NCBI GenBank assembly: GCA_014896375.1
Contig: JADBKN010000004.1
Coordinates: 1-64,000 of the forward strand
DNA length: 64,000 nucleotides
From: Bacillota bacterium
Lineage (GTDB): Bacteria > Bacillota > Sulfobacillia > RBS10-35 > Bu92
Reading direction: 5' to 3'
A program made the translations under genes and the position numbers. Positions 50,779-59,829 of this stretch are shown here, in pieces. The number at the start of each line of letters is the position of its first letter. Position 1 is the stretch's first letter. The notes beneath the pieces were generated by a model, which did no database searches, had not been told where the DNA came from, and saw nothing but the letters and a program-made list of their open reading frames with translations.

Positions 50779-53468
50779 TGAGGATCCGTGGGCGCGAGGC
50801 CGCGGGCCTGGCCGCTGCCGCCGCATGGGCGCTCCTCCCGTGGGCGGTCAGCGATCGCCTCTCGCTCTCCATCTTCGTCCTCATCGGACTCTACGTGCCG
50901 GTGGTGGCCGGCGTCGCGCTGCTCGCCGGACACGCAGGCCAGGTCTCCCTGGGCCAGGCGGCGTTCTACGGCCTCGGCGCCTACGGCAGCGCCATCCTCT
51001 CCACGCGGCTCGGCGTGCCGCCTCTCCTCAGCATCCCCGCCGCCGTGGCCGTCACCGGGTTGGCGGCCTACGCCATCGGCCGGCCGATCTTCCTGCTGCG
51101 CGGCCACTACCTGGTCGTCGCCACACTGGGGCTCAACGTCATCGTCAGCGTGGTCCTGCGGCAGTGGGTGAGCCTCACCGGTGGGGCGAGCGGCATCAAG
51201 GACGTGCCGCCGCTCGCGGTGGGGCCCTTCGAGATCCGCGGCGACCTGGGCTACTACTACGTGACGGGCGCCTTGGCCGCCGCCTCGCTGGTGCTCTGCG
51301 CCCACCTCGTCCGTTCCCGCTACGGACGCGCGCTCCAACTCGTGCGGACGAGCGAGACGGCCGCGGAGACCCTGGGCATCGACCCGTCCCGCGCGAAGAC
51401 GGGCGTGTTCGTCCTCAGCGCCATGCTCGCGGCCGCGCCGGGCGCGCTCTATGCGCACTACCTCGCGTACGTGAACCCGGCCCCCTTCGAGTTCACCTTC
51501 TCCGTGGACGTGCTGATGATGGGCGTCATCGGCGGACTGCCGCACGTGCCCGGCGCCCTCGTGGGCACGGCCCTCGCCGTCCTCTTGCGGGAGGCCCTGC
51601 GCAGCTTCGTGCCGCGCATCTTCGGCGGGGCCGCCACGGGGGAGTTCGAGTCGATCGCCTTCGGCCTTCTGTTGGCCGCCGTGACGGTGCTGTCGCCGGA
51701 CGGCCTCTGGCCGCACCTGAGGGACGCGGCGCTTTGGGCGGCGCGCGGCGGGCGGCGCCGCGCGGCGGAGAGCCGTGGCACGAGCAGCCCGGCGGATGCG
51801 GCCGCGTCCGCACGCGGGGAGGAGTCCGTGGCACCACGCGCGCTGCCTGCCCGGGGCGCCGCTCAAATGGTGGACGCGGACGGCGCGGGCGACGTCGTGC
51901 ATGGGGGACGCGCGGCCGCCACCGCTCCGGTCCTCGAGGTCGAGGGCGTGCGGCGAGACTTCGGCGGCCTCACGGCCGTGAGCGGCGTCTCCTTCACCGT
52001 TCGCCCAGGCGAGGTGTTCGCCGTCATCGGCCCCAACGGCGCAGGCAAGACCACGCTCTTCAACCTGGTCTCGGGCGTGCTGCGCGTCACGGCGGGGCGC
52101 ATCGCACTGGAGGGGCGCGCCCTCGACCGGATGCCGGCCCACCGCGTGGCCGCGCTGGGGGTCGCGCGCACCTTCCAGACGCCGCGCCTCGCGCCGCGCC
52201 TGACCGCGCGGGAGAACGTCATGGCCGGCCTGCACATGAGGCTGCGTGCGGGGATGCTGGGTTCGCTCCTGGGCCGCGCGCGCGCCGAAGAGAGGCGCGC
52301 AAGAGAGGAGGCCGGCCGGCTGCTCGACACCCTGGGCGCCGGCGCCTTCTGTGACACCCCGGCCGGGGACCTGCCCTTCGGCGCGCTGCGCCTCGTGGAA
52401 CTGGCACGCGCCCTGGCCGCCCGTCCGAAGCTCCTCTTGCTCGACGAACCGGCCTCCGGGCTCAGCGCCGAGGAGCGCGCCGCCCTCTTCCGCCATGTGC
52501 GCCGCGCGGCCGATTCCGGCGTCGCAGTGCTGCTCGTGGAACACGACATGGACTTCGTGCTCGGGCTGGCCGACCACGTCCTCGTGCTGCATCACGGAGA
52601 GCCGATCGCCTGGGGCACGCCGGAGGAGATCCGCCGCGACGAGCGCGTGCTGGCGGCGTATCTCGGAGCGCCGGCGGCCGCCGCCGGCGCCGCCGCGTCG
52701 CCGCGCCCCACCCGTGCGCCGTCGGGGCCGCCGCTTCTCTCCGTGCGCGATGTGCGCGCCGGCTACGGCCGTATCCGCGTCCTCCACGGGGTGAGCTTCG
52801 AGGTTCACGAGGGAGAGGTCGTCGCCATCCTCGGGCCGAACGGCGCCGGCAAGACGACGCTGATGCGCGCTGTGGCCGGCCTTCTGCCCGCCGAGGGCGA
52901 GGTGGCGTACGCGGGCCGTCGCCTGGACCGCCTGCCGGCGGAGCGGATGGTGGCGCTCGGCGTGGCGCTGGTGCCGGAGCGGCGCGAGTTGTTGGAGTCG
53001 ATGAGCGTGCGCGACCACCTCATCTTGGGGGCCTATGCGCGTCGCGGTCGCGGTGCACGCCGGGAGGCGGCCGCAGACCTGGAGGAGGTGCTGGCGCTCT
53101 TCCCCGACCTGCGCGAAAAGGCAGCGTCCCCGGCCCGCTCGCTCTCGGGCGGCCAGCAGCAGATGCTGGCCATCGCGCGCGCCCTCATGAGCCGGCCCCG
53201 AGTGCTGCTGCTGGACGAGCCGCTTCTCGGGCTCGCGCCGAAGGTAGTGGGCGAGATCCTCGAGACCGTCGCCCGGCTGCGCGAGCGCGGTCTGGCCGTG
53301 GTGATCGTGGAGCAGAACGCGGCCGCCACGCTGCGCGCCTGCGACCGCGCCTACGTGCTGCGCGGCGGGCGCATCGTGCACGAGGGCGCGGCGGCGGAGC
53401 TGGCGCGGGAGGGGCGCCTGCGGGGGCTCTTCATCGGCTCGGCGGCGGGAGGTGAGGGGGCCGGGTAG
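50778..53468 (+). CDS. LivM-LivG-LivF triple fusion: permease and both ATPases in one chain
   Basis: An 896-residue polypeptide. Residues 1-320 are a LivM permease (LLAGHAGQVSLGQAAFYGLGAY, HLVRSRYGRALQLVRTSE). A ~55-residue Ala/Arg-rich linker leads to LivG (about 378-630; Walker A AVIGPNGAGKTTLFNLVSG, Walker B LLLLDEPASGLS, LLVEHDMDFVLGLADHV). A second linker leads to LivF (about 650-885; ILGPNGAGKTTLMRAVAG, LSGGQQQMLAIARAL, LLLDEPLLGLAP). The LivG signature is odd, LPFGALRLVELARAL instead of LSYGQQR. No stop or frameshift separates the parts, and no separate livG or livF is present. Confidence 0.92.
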   Translation: MRIRGREAAGLAAAAAWALLPWAVSDRLSLSIFVLIGLYVPVVAGVALLAGHAGQVSLGQAAFYGLGAYGSAILSTRLGVPPLLSIPAAVAVTGLAAYAIGRPIFLLRGHYLVVATLGLNVIVSVVLRQWVSLTGGASGIKDVPPLAVGPFEIRGDLGYYYVTGALAAASLVLCAHLVRSRYGRALQLVRTSETAAETLGIDPSRAKTGVFVLSAMLAAAPGALYAHYLAYVNPAPFEFTFSVDVLMMGVIGGLPHVPGALVGTALAVLLREALRSFVPRIFGGAATGEFESIAFGLLLAAVTVLSPDGLWPHLRDAALWAARGGRRRAAESRGTSSPADAAASARGEESVAPRALPARGAAQMVDADGAGDVVHGGRAAATAPVLEVEGVRRDFGGLTAVSGVSFTVRPGEVFAVIGPNGAGKTTLFNLVSGVLRVTAGRIALEGRALDRMPAHRVAALGVARTFQTPRLAPRLTARENVMAGLHMRLRAGMLGSLLGRARAEERRAREEAGRLLDTLGAGAFCDTPAGDLPFGALRLVELARALAARPKLLLLDEPASGLSAEERAALFRHVRRAADSGVAVLLVEHDMDFVLGLADHVLVLHHGEPIAWGTPEEIRRDERVLAAYLGAPAAAAGAAASPRPTRAPSGPPLLSVRDVRAGYGRIRVLHGVSFEVHEGEVVAILGPNGAGKTTLMRAVAGLLPAEGEVAYAGRRLDRLPAERMVALGVALVPERRELLESMSVRDHLILGAYARRGRGARREAAADLEEVLALFPDLREKAASPARSLSGGQQQMLAIARALMSRPRVLLLDEPLLGLAPKVVGEILETVARLRERGLAVVIVEQNAAATLRACDRAYVLRGGRIVHEGAAAELAREGRLRGLFIGSAAGGEGAG

Positions 53469-53538
53469 GAAACACCGAGGCGGGCGGATGGCGGTACAGC
53501 GCGACGACCAGAGCGAATGAAGACAGGGAGGGGTGGAC

Positions 53539-54762
53539 ATGCGCACACGTTGGCGGACTGCGGCGTTCGGTGTCCTCCTGGCGGCGCTCCTCGTGGGGAC
53601 GGCCGCCTGCGGATCCGCGCCAGCCGCGAAATCGGAGGCCGGCACGACGTCCGAGGCGGCCAAGGCGCCCATCCGCATCGGCTTCGTGGTCTCCCAGACG
53701 GGCAACGCCGGCTCGCTGGGCCAGCCTGAGGCCAATACAGTGGAACTCTACAAGGACCAGCTGTCGGAGATCGACGGTCACCCTGTGGAATGGCTCGTCG
53801 TCGACGACGGCTCGGATCCCACGCAGGCCGTGGTCGCCGTGAAGCGTCTCATCGAGGAGGACAAGGTGGCGGCCGTCGTCTGCTGCACCATCAGCCCGAG
53901 CGCCGCGGCGATCGTCGACACGGTGCAGTCCGCGCAGCTGCCGGGCATCTCGCTGGCGGCCTCCGCGGCCGTGGTCACGCCCGCCTCCGCACACCGCTGG
54001 ATGTTCAAGACGCCGCAGAATGACGCGCTCATGATCGACATCCTCACCGACTACATGGCGTCCCACGGCGTGAAGAAGCTGGCGTTCATCGGCTTCGATG
54101 ACGACTACGGCCAGGGCGGCAAGAAGGCGCTGGAGTCCATCGCGCCGTCGAAGGGTATCACGATCGTGGATGAGGAGTCCTTCAAGCGCACGGACACCGA
54201 CGCCACTCCCCAGGTGACGAAGATGGCGGCCGCCAAGCCGGACGCCTTCATCATCTGGGCCATCCCGCCCGGGGCGGACGTGGCGGAGAAGAACATCAAG
54301 GACCTGGGTCTCACGCAGCCCGTCTACCAGAGCCACGGGGTGGCGAATGCGAACTTCATCCAGCTCGGCGGCGCGGCCGTGGAAGGCACGATCCTGCCGG
54401 CTGGGAAGCTGCTTGTGGCCGCCCAGCTGCCCGACAGCGACCCGCAGAAGGCTGTGCTCCTGAAGTATAAGGAGACCTACGAGGCGAAGTATGGGGCGGG
54501 CACGGCCAACACGTTCGGCGGCCATGCCTATGACGCGATGTACATCCTCGCCGCAGCCATCGACCGCGCGCTGAAGGCCGGCGCCGACCCGGCCGACCTG
54601 CCTGCCTTCCGCGCCGCGTTGCGCGACGCCATCGAGGCGACGCACGACTTCGTCGGCATCTCCGGCATCTTCAACTACAGCCCCGACGACCACCACGGTC
54701 TCGATCACCGCGCGGCCACCGTCGTGACGATCCAGGGGGGCACGTGGACGCTCGCGCCGTAG
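53539..54762 (+). CDS. livK: Branched-chain amino-acid-type ABC substrate-binding lipoprotein
   Basis: A 407-residue periplasmic-binding-protein-like lipoprotein. The signal peptide ends in LLVGTAAC, a good lipobox. The mature part has IRIGFVVSQTGNAGSLGQPEANTVELY, VVDDGSDPTQAVVAVKRLIEEDKVAAVV and the cleft region SAHRWMFKTPQNDALM. Ligands of the family include branched-chain amino acids, amides and aromatic acids; specificity cannot be told. ATG 53539 follows AGGGAGGGG. It ends the liv operon. Confidence 0.9.
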   Translation: MRTRWRTAAFGVLLAALLVGTAACGSAPAAKSEAGTTSEAAKAPIRIGFVVSQTGNAGSLGQPEANTVELYKDQLSEIDGHPVEWLVVDDGSDPTQAVVAVKRLIEEDKVAAVVCCTISPSAAAIVDTVQSAQLPGISLAASAAVVTPASAHRWMFKTPQNDALMIDILTDYMASHGVKKLAFIGFDDDYGQGGKKALESIAPSKGITIVDEESFKRTDTDATPQVTKMAAAKPDAFIIWAIPPGADVAEKNIKDLGLTQPVYQSHGVANANFIQLGGAAVEGTILPAGKLLVAAQLPDSDPQKAVLLKYKETYEAKYGAGTANTFGGHAYDAMYILAAAIDRALKAGADPADLPAFRAALRDAIEATHDFVGISGIFNYSPDDHHGLDHRAATVVTIQGGTWTLAP

Positions 54763-54834
54763 GCCGGTGACGGCCCGCGGCGGCGCCCGCCGGAGCGCCG
54801 CTGCGGCCAGGGGCGCGTGGGTTGGAGAGGCGCG

Positions 54835-54866
54835 ACGGGCGGCGGGGCACGGTCCCCGCCGCCCGT
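54835..54866. terminator. Hairpin between convergent livK and spoIIE
   Basis: ACGGGCGGCGGGG and its exact complement form a 13-bp stem with loop CACGGT. No long T run on either side. Serves the liv operon and possibly spoIIE. Confidence 0.6.
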
Positions 54867-54927
54867 GTGTCCTGGGGTTGGCGACGCGTCTTGGGCGGGT
54901 GCCGCCGCGCCGGCGGGGCGGCGCCCT

Positions 54928-57528
54928 TCAGCGCAGGGGCTCCACCATGCCCGGCAGGAGGCGGACGACGAGCGCTGTGAGGTCGTCGTGGGCGGCGTCG
55001 CGCGCGCGGCGCGCCGCCTCCTCCACGAGGCCGGCGGCGAGGCGGGCCGGGTCAGCCTCCGGGTGGGCGGCGAGGTAGCCGCGCACCCAGTCTTCCCGGG
55101 ATGCCGGCTGGCGGCTGGCGTCCCACACGCCGTCGCTGACGAGCACGACGACGTCGCCCGGCCGGAGGGCGTGGCGCTGGAACTCGACGCGCACCTCGCG
55201 CAGGATGCCGAGCGGCACGCTGCCGCCGCGCACGGCCGCGACTTCGCCCCCGCGGAGGATGTAGCCCGGTGCGGCGCCGACCTTGAGGAAGCGGGCGGTG
55301 CCCTCGCGCCGGTCGATGAGCGCGAGGTCCAGCGTGGCGAAGGACTCTTCATAGGAGCGCAGGAGCAGGGTGGCGTTGACGCCGTGGACGGCCGTCTCGC
55401 AGTCCACCCCGGCGTCGAGCAGGCCTTCGAGGAGGGTCACGGCCGCCTGGGACTGGCGGGCCGCCTCGGGACCGACGCCCATGCCGTCGCTGAGGACGAC
55501 GAGCAGCTGGTTGCCCTCCAGCTCCTTGACGAGATGGGTGTCGCCGGAGACGAGGCGCCCCGGCCGGGCGCGCTTGGCGACCCCCACCTGATAGCGCAGC
55601 ACCGGCGCGCTGAAGCCGGGGCCGGTCTCGGCCGCCGCCGCCGCGAGCCGCTCGAAGACGCCGGCCACGCCGCGCAGCTGCGCCGCCGCCAGGCTGCGGC
55701 CGCCCGAGAGCCGCCGCTCCCATTCCTGGTCCCGGCGCGCGTGGTCGAGGAGGAGGTTGGCGGCCACGACGATCTCCCCCGGACGCCGGCAGCCGGTGGC
55801 CCAGAAGCCGGTGAGCTGCCCGCGGGACAGCCGGCCCTGGGCCTCCGCCGCCCGCCAGAGCTCCTCGACGGCGGCGCGCGTGCGCGCGCCCTCGCGCTGC
55901 CAGCAGGCGGCGTGGCTCGGGCAGCCCGTGCACACCGCCTCCCTGAGCCGTTCGGCGAGCGGCGCCGCGGGCGCCCTGCGCACGCCGGCGCGCGCGGGAG
56001 GGTCGAAGGTGTCGGCCATCTTGCGGAAGACGCTGGCGAGGTGGTGCAGGTCGGGGTGCGTGCCGGCGGCTCCCGCGCGGCGCGCGGCGCGGCGGCGGCG
56101 GGCGGCGGCGACGGCGCGCGCGGCGCGGGCCAGGGCGGCGGCCGCGCGCCGCGCGGGGGAGGCGCCGGCCTGGAGCGCGGGGGCTCGGCCCGCGATGGCG
56201 CGGGGCGCGCCCGCGTAGGACGCGGCCGCGAGGGGCGCCATGGCGCGGGGCGCGGCGGCCGTCGCGCGGGCCGATGCGTGGGCGCCGCGCGCGGCGGCGC
56301 CGGGGGAAGGCGCCGGGGCGCCCGCGGCCGCCCGCGCGGCGGCGCCTGGATCCGCAGCCGTCGCGCCGCGCCCCGGCCCCTCCATCCCCGGCCCGCCCGG
56401 CACCACCCGGAGAGTGGAGCGCCGGCGCGCCGCTCCGTGCGCGTGCGCCACGCCGCCCGCTGGGCGCGCCGCCGCCCCGCGCGCCGGCCGCGGCCAGCCT
56501 GCGCCCCTCAGCGGTGCGCGCGGCCACACGCGCTCCGGCGTGAGGAGGAACGCCAGGGCTCCGGCCACCAACCCCGCCCCTGCGGCTGCGTCCGGCAACT
56601 CCGCGAGCGGGCTGGGCAGGAGCGCCAGGCCGCTCCCGGCGAGCAGGCCGAACACGGCGGCTCCACGCCCCCACGGAGCGAATGCTCCGGCCAGGAGGCC
56701 GCCCAAGCCCCAGCCGGCCGCCAGCACCGGCCCGCCGCTACCCATGAGCACGCTGGCCGCCCCGAGGGCGATGCCCGTCGCCGCCGCCGCCCCGGCCCCT
56801 GCGAGGCGCGCCGCCGCCAGCGTGACGTACGTCACCAGCACTGTGCGCAGGTCGAGCGGCCCGAAGGCGATGCCGCCCATACCGCCGATGGCGACGGCGG
56901 CCGCCGTGGCGGCGCCGACCGCCACGGCCAGTGCGTCCGGCTCCCCTTCGGCGGCCGCAAGGCCGCCCTCCGCTTCAGCCAGCCGCACCACCGCCGGGGC
57001 GGACCCTCCCCTAGCTCCGCGCCGCGGCCGCAGGGCCGCCGCGGCCGGGGCGTAGAGACTGGCCAAAAGCGGGATCAGGGCGGCTTGAAAGAGCGTCACC
57101 GACCACGCGCCGGCGATGCCCTGCCGGATGGCGAAGGGCGCGCCGATGAGCGCGGCCGCGCCAGCCACCGCCGCCCCCCACCAGGCCGTGCCGGCCGGCG
57201 CCGTGCCCTGCGCCCGACCGTAGAGGAACGCGGCCGCACCGAGCAAGAACGCCTGCGCGGCCGGCAGCGGGCCGCCGGACGTGGCCGCCCCCAGCACGGT
57301 GCCGGCCAGGGCGACGAGCGCCGCCGGCCCGCCCCAGGTCCAGTCCACGGCCGCCACGAGCGCCGGGCCGAAGGGCGCGAGCACCCCGAGAAGCGCGGCC
57401 CGCCCAAAGAGGACGGCTACGGCGAAGAGCGCAAGGGTGGCGGCCGGCGCGCTGCGCGGCCGCGGCGTAGCCGGAGCGCGGCGCGCGGGTCCGCTGCGGC
57501 CGGCGTGAGAGGATGTGCTGGCGGACAT
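54928..57528 (-). CDS. spoIIE: Stage II sporulation protein E (SpoIIE phosphatase)
   Basis: An 866-residue protein. Residues ~30-340 form about ten membrane helices. A very Ala/Arg/Gly-rich stretch (about 345-480) replaces part of the middle region. The C-terminal PP2C domain shows VVLSDGMGVGPEAARQS (about 682), ATLDLALIDRREGTARFLKVGAAPGYILR and VVVLVSDGVWDAS. SpoIIE dephosphorylates SpoIIAA to free sigma-F and acts at the polar septum. ATG 57528 follows GGGGGTGG. Length is near the Bacillus protein (827). Confidence 0.93.
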   Translation of the reverse strand: MSASTSSHAGRSGPARRAPATPRPRSAPAATLALFAVAVLFGRAALLGVLAPFGPALVAAVDWTWGGPAALVALAGTVLGAATSGGPLPAAQAFLLGAAAFLYGRAQGTAPAGTAWWGAAVAGAAALIGAPFAIRQGIAGAWSVTLFQAALIPLLASLYAPAAAALRPRRGARGGSAPAVVRLAEAEGGLAAAEGEPDALAVAVGAATAAAVAIGGMGGIAFGPLDLRTVLVTYVTLAAARLAGAGAAAATGIALGAASVLMGSGGPVLAAGWGLGGLLAGAFAPWGRGAAVFGLLAGSGLALLPSPLAELPDAAAGAGLVAGALAFLLTPERVWPRAPLRGAGWPRPARGAAARPAGGVAHAHGAARRRSTLRVVPGGPGMEGPGRGATAADPGAAARAAAGAPAPSPGAAARGAHASARATAAAPRAMAPLAAASYAGAPRAIAGRAPALQAGASPARRAAAALARAARAVAAARRRRAARRAGAAGTHPDLHHLASVFRKMADTFDPPARAGVRRAPAAPLAERLREAVCTGCPSHAACWQREGARTRAAVEELWRAAEAQGRLSRGQLTGFWATGCRRPGEIVVAANLLLDHARRDQEWERRLSGGRSLAAAQLRGVAGVFERLAAAAAETGPGFSAPVLRYQVGVAKRARPGRLVSGDTHLVKELEGNQLLVVLSDGMGVGPEAARQSQAAVTLLEGLLDAGVDCETAVHGVNATLLLRSYEESFATLDLALIDRREGTARFLKVGAAPGYILRGGEVAAVRGGSVPLGILREVRVEFQRHALRPGDVVVLVSDGVWDASRQPASREDWVRGYLAAHPEADPARLAAGLVEEAARRARDAAHDDLTALVVRLLPGMVEPLR

Positions 57529-57728
57529 GGAGCCACCCCCGGCGACGGGTTGTCCCTCCCATCATGGGCGGGACGCCGCCGCGAGGTCTGTCGCACGGCG
57601 CTCGGGCCGGGGCAGAGCGCACGACAGGCACGGCGCCGGAGCGACAGGCACGCGGTGTGTGTCGAATCGCGTCCTTGAGGGGCTGTCCCGGCGCGCCGGG
57701 CCGGACGGGGCCAGGCCGGAGGGCCGTG
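57529..57728. other. Intergenic, presumed spoIIE promoter region
   Basis: 200 bases between the end of the HAD-Nudix gene and spoIIE. No Spo0A box (TTGTCGAA-like) or sigma site could be read with confidence. Confidence 0.4.
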
Positions 57729-59147
57729 TCAGGGAAGGCAGGGCATGGGCGCGCGCGGCGTGAGCCAGGGTGCGGGCGAACGGCGTGCGGCTTCCAGCAG
57801 CGCGGCCGCGGAGGCATGGCCGGCAAGCCGTCGCAGCACAGCGCGCGTGGGAGGCAGGAGCGGCGGCCCGCCGGGACCCAGAGCGTCCTCCGGGCGCCAC
57901 CACTCAAGGCGCACGAACTCCCCCTCGTGCGGTTGCGGCGTCTCTCCGGGCGGCATGGCGGCCGCGTAAAAGCGCGTGTAGAAGCGCACCGCCAGGTGCG
58001 GCGGCGCCTCCAGCCAACCGAGGGCCACGAGATCCTCCAGCCGCCCACCCGAGAGATGGGAGAGCATCTCCAGCCGCCCGCCGGCCAAGAGGCGCGCCCG
58101 CTCGGGCTCTCCCGGCCGCGGCTCGCCGCCCAGCCAGATGCCCGTCTCCTCGAACGTCTCCCGCACCGCGGCGCGCCGGAAGGCCGGCTCCGGGACGTCG
58201 GCCGCCCGTGGCGGCAGGCTTTTGCGGGCCGCGCCGGGACCGGCGCCGCCATCGAGGTCCTCTTCCTGCACGGCCCCGCCGGGAAAGGCGGCCACATCCG
58301 GCATCGCGCCGTGCGGCGCGCGGATGCCCATGAGCACCTCCACACCGGCCGCCCCGTCGCGCAGCAGCACGACGCTCGCGGAGGGCCGCGCGGCCACGGG
58401 CCCGCGCGCGCGGGGGACGGCCGGCGGCAGGTGCGCGTCCGGGTCGGCGGCGGCCATCACCACCCCGCGCAAGGAACGCGCCACGGCGCAGGGCGGCGCC
58501 GCGCGCGCGGAGAGCCCGTAGCGGTCGAGCAGGATGCCCCGCAGGCCCGCCGCCCCGGCACCTTCGATGTCGTTGACGTAATCGTCGCCGACCATCACCG
58601 CGCCTTCCGGATCGCAGCCGAGGGCTTCCAGCGCGCGTTGGAAGATGCGCGCATCCGGCTTCTGCACGCCGGCTTCGGCGGAGAGCACGACGGCGTCGAA
58701 CCAGCCCGCGAGGCCGCACGCGCGCAACACCTCTCGTCCGCCGGCGCCCCAGTTGGACACGGCACCGAGGCGCACGCCCATGGCGCGCAACGCCTCCAGG
58801 GCCGGAACGACGTCCGCGTACGGGCGCCAGGCGCCGCCGTCCGCCGCCCAGACGCGCGCCGCCGGCGCGACGGCCGCGCGCGCGGCCGCCGGCGGAAGGC
58901 CGAGGGCCGGCGCGGCGAGCTCCACCACGGCGTCCGTATAGTCCTCGATCCAATCGTAGACGGGATCGCCGACGCGGTCCGGGTGGCGGCGCGCAAAGAG
59001 CCGATCGGCGCGCGCCAGGAGCTCGTGCACGAAGGCGGCGTCGACGCCTGCCAGCCGCTCCAGCGCCGCGTGGAACGCCTCGGTGCGGCCGTTCGTGAGG
59101 AGCGTGTAACTGAGATCGAAGAGCACGGCGGAGAGTGTCGGGGCCAT
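57729..59147 (-). CDS. HAD-like hydrolase fused to a Nudix hydrolase
   Basis: A 472-residue fusion. Residues ~5-245 are a HAD domain: motif I AVLFDLSYTLLTN, motif II LGAVSNWG, motif III VQKPDARIF, motif IV VMVGDDYVNDIEGA. In motif I the second Asp (DxD) is Ser, so ordinary phosphatase chemistry is doubtful. Residues ~265-460 are a Nudix domain: AFPGGAVQEED and AFRRAAVRETFEETGIW, with a ~25-residue insert inside the box as in NUDT19-like proteins. ATG 59147 lacks a ribosome site, but the fusion is one open frame. Confidence 0.82.
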   Translation of the reverse strand: MAPTLSAVLFDLSYTLLTNGRTEAFHAALERLAGVDAAFVHELLARADRLFARRHPDRVGDPVYDWIEDYTDAVVELAAPALGLPPAAARAAVAPAARVWAADGGAWRPYADVVPALEALRAMGVRLGAVSNWGAGGREVLRACGLAGWFDAVVLSAEAGVQKPDARIFQRALEALGCDPEGAVMVGDDYVNDIEGAGAAGLRGILLDRYGLSARAAPPCAVARSLRGVVMAAADPDAHLPPAVPRARGPVAARPSASVVLLRDGAAGVEVLMGIRAPHGAMPDVAAFPGGAVQEEDLDGGAGPGAARKSLPPRAADVPEPAFRRAAVRETFEETGIWLGGEPRPGEPERARLLAGGRLEMLSHLSGGRLEDLVALGWLEAPPHLAVRFYTRFYAAAMPPGETPQPHEGEFVRLEWWRPEDALGPGGPPLLPPTRAVLRRLAGHASAAALLEAARRSPAPWLTPRAPMPCLP

Positions 59148-59219
59148 GGGAGGACGATTCGGCCCCGCGCGGGCGTCATCCTGCGCGGCGGCCCCACCGG
59201 GCGCCGCGACAGCCACCCT

Positions 59220-59444
59220 TCAACGCGCGTACAGCCGCCAGATGGCCGGGCGCACGCCCCACATCCGGCGCAGGGCGAGAAGCTCGGGCCCCGGCGGGGC
59301 GCCCCCGGTGTAGTACCACGGTTCCGCGAGCACGCGCGCGGGCCGCGGGGCGCGCGCCCTCGTGCCCTCCAGCGCGCCGCCGCGCAGGACCGCCAGCGCC
59401 GGGCGGGATCCGCGGGGCTCACCGGCTTCCGAGACGGGTCGCAC
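59220..59444 (-). CDS. Small hypothetical protein
   Basis: A 74-residue protein of unknown family with a Trp/Tyr-rich end (ARVLAEPWYYTGGAPPGPELL, MWGVRPAIWRLYAR). GTG 59444 has a clear GGAGGG ribosome site six bases upstream, which is the main support. It lies 72 bases upstream of the HAD-Nudix gene on the same strand and is divergent from phhB. Confidence 0.5.
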   Translation of the reverse strand: MRPVSEAGEPRGSRPALAVLRGGALEGTRARAPRPARVLAEPWYYTGGAPPGPELLALRRMWGVRPAIWRLYAR

Positions 59445-59544
59445 GGCAGTCCCTCCACGACAACATATTGTGCGGGGGAGCCGCGCCATGCCCGCGGTAC
59501 AATGGGGTCATCGGCAGGCAAATTCCGGAAAGGGGCGATCCGAC

Positions 59545-59829
59545 ATGCCGGTGCTGTCCGATGAAGACCGCGCCCACCAGCTGGCGGGACTCGCCGGCTG
59601 GGAGGACGGCGGCGACGAGATCCGCAAGCGCTTCGCCTTCCCGTCCTTCGCGCAGGCCATGGAGTTCGTCGCGAAGGTGGCGGAGCTCGCCCACCGGCGC
59701 AACCACCACCCCGACATCCTCATCCAGTACGACAAGGTCACGCTCATCCTCAGCACGCACCGCGAGGGCGGCGTGACCGAAAAGGACATCGAGTTCGCGC
59801 GCGCCGTCGACGCGCTAATAAGCCAGTAG
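59545..59829 (+). CDS. phhB: 4a-hydroxytetrahydrobiopterin dehydratase (PhhB/PCD family)
   Basis: A 94-residue pterin-4a-carbinolamine dehydratase-like protein. IRKRFAFPSFAQAMEFVAKVAELAHRRNHHPDILIQYDKVTLILSTH contains the HHPD active-site core and the following T/H region. Length is typical. ATG 59545 follows GGAAAGGGG. No aromatic amino-acid hydroxylase is in the window, so a role in another pterin (perhaps molybdopterin) pathway, near the cox/moc genes, is possible. Confidence 0.9.
   Translation: MPVLSDEDRAHQLAGLAGWEDGGDEIRKRFAFPSFAQAMEFVAKVAELAHRRNHHPDILIQYDKVTLILSTHREGGVTEKDIEFARAVDALISQ

Noticed and set aside
50670-53735. 1021-residue minus-strand ORF antisense to livMGF
   Set aside because: Composition is the mirror of the transporter codons; no domain or start signal.
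54817-57678. 953-residue plus-strand ORF antisense to spoIIE
   Set aside because: Shadow of spoIIE; Arg/Gly/Ala repeats only.
59455-59510. Sigma-A promoter for phhB (TTGTGC ... TACAAT)
   Set aside because: The two elements are 24 bases apart, too far for a standard spacer.
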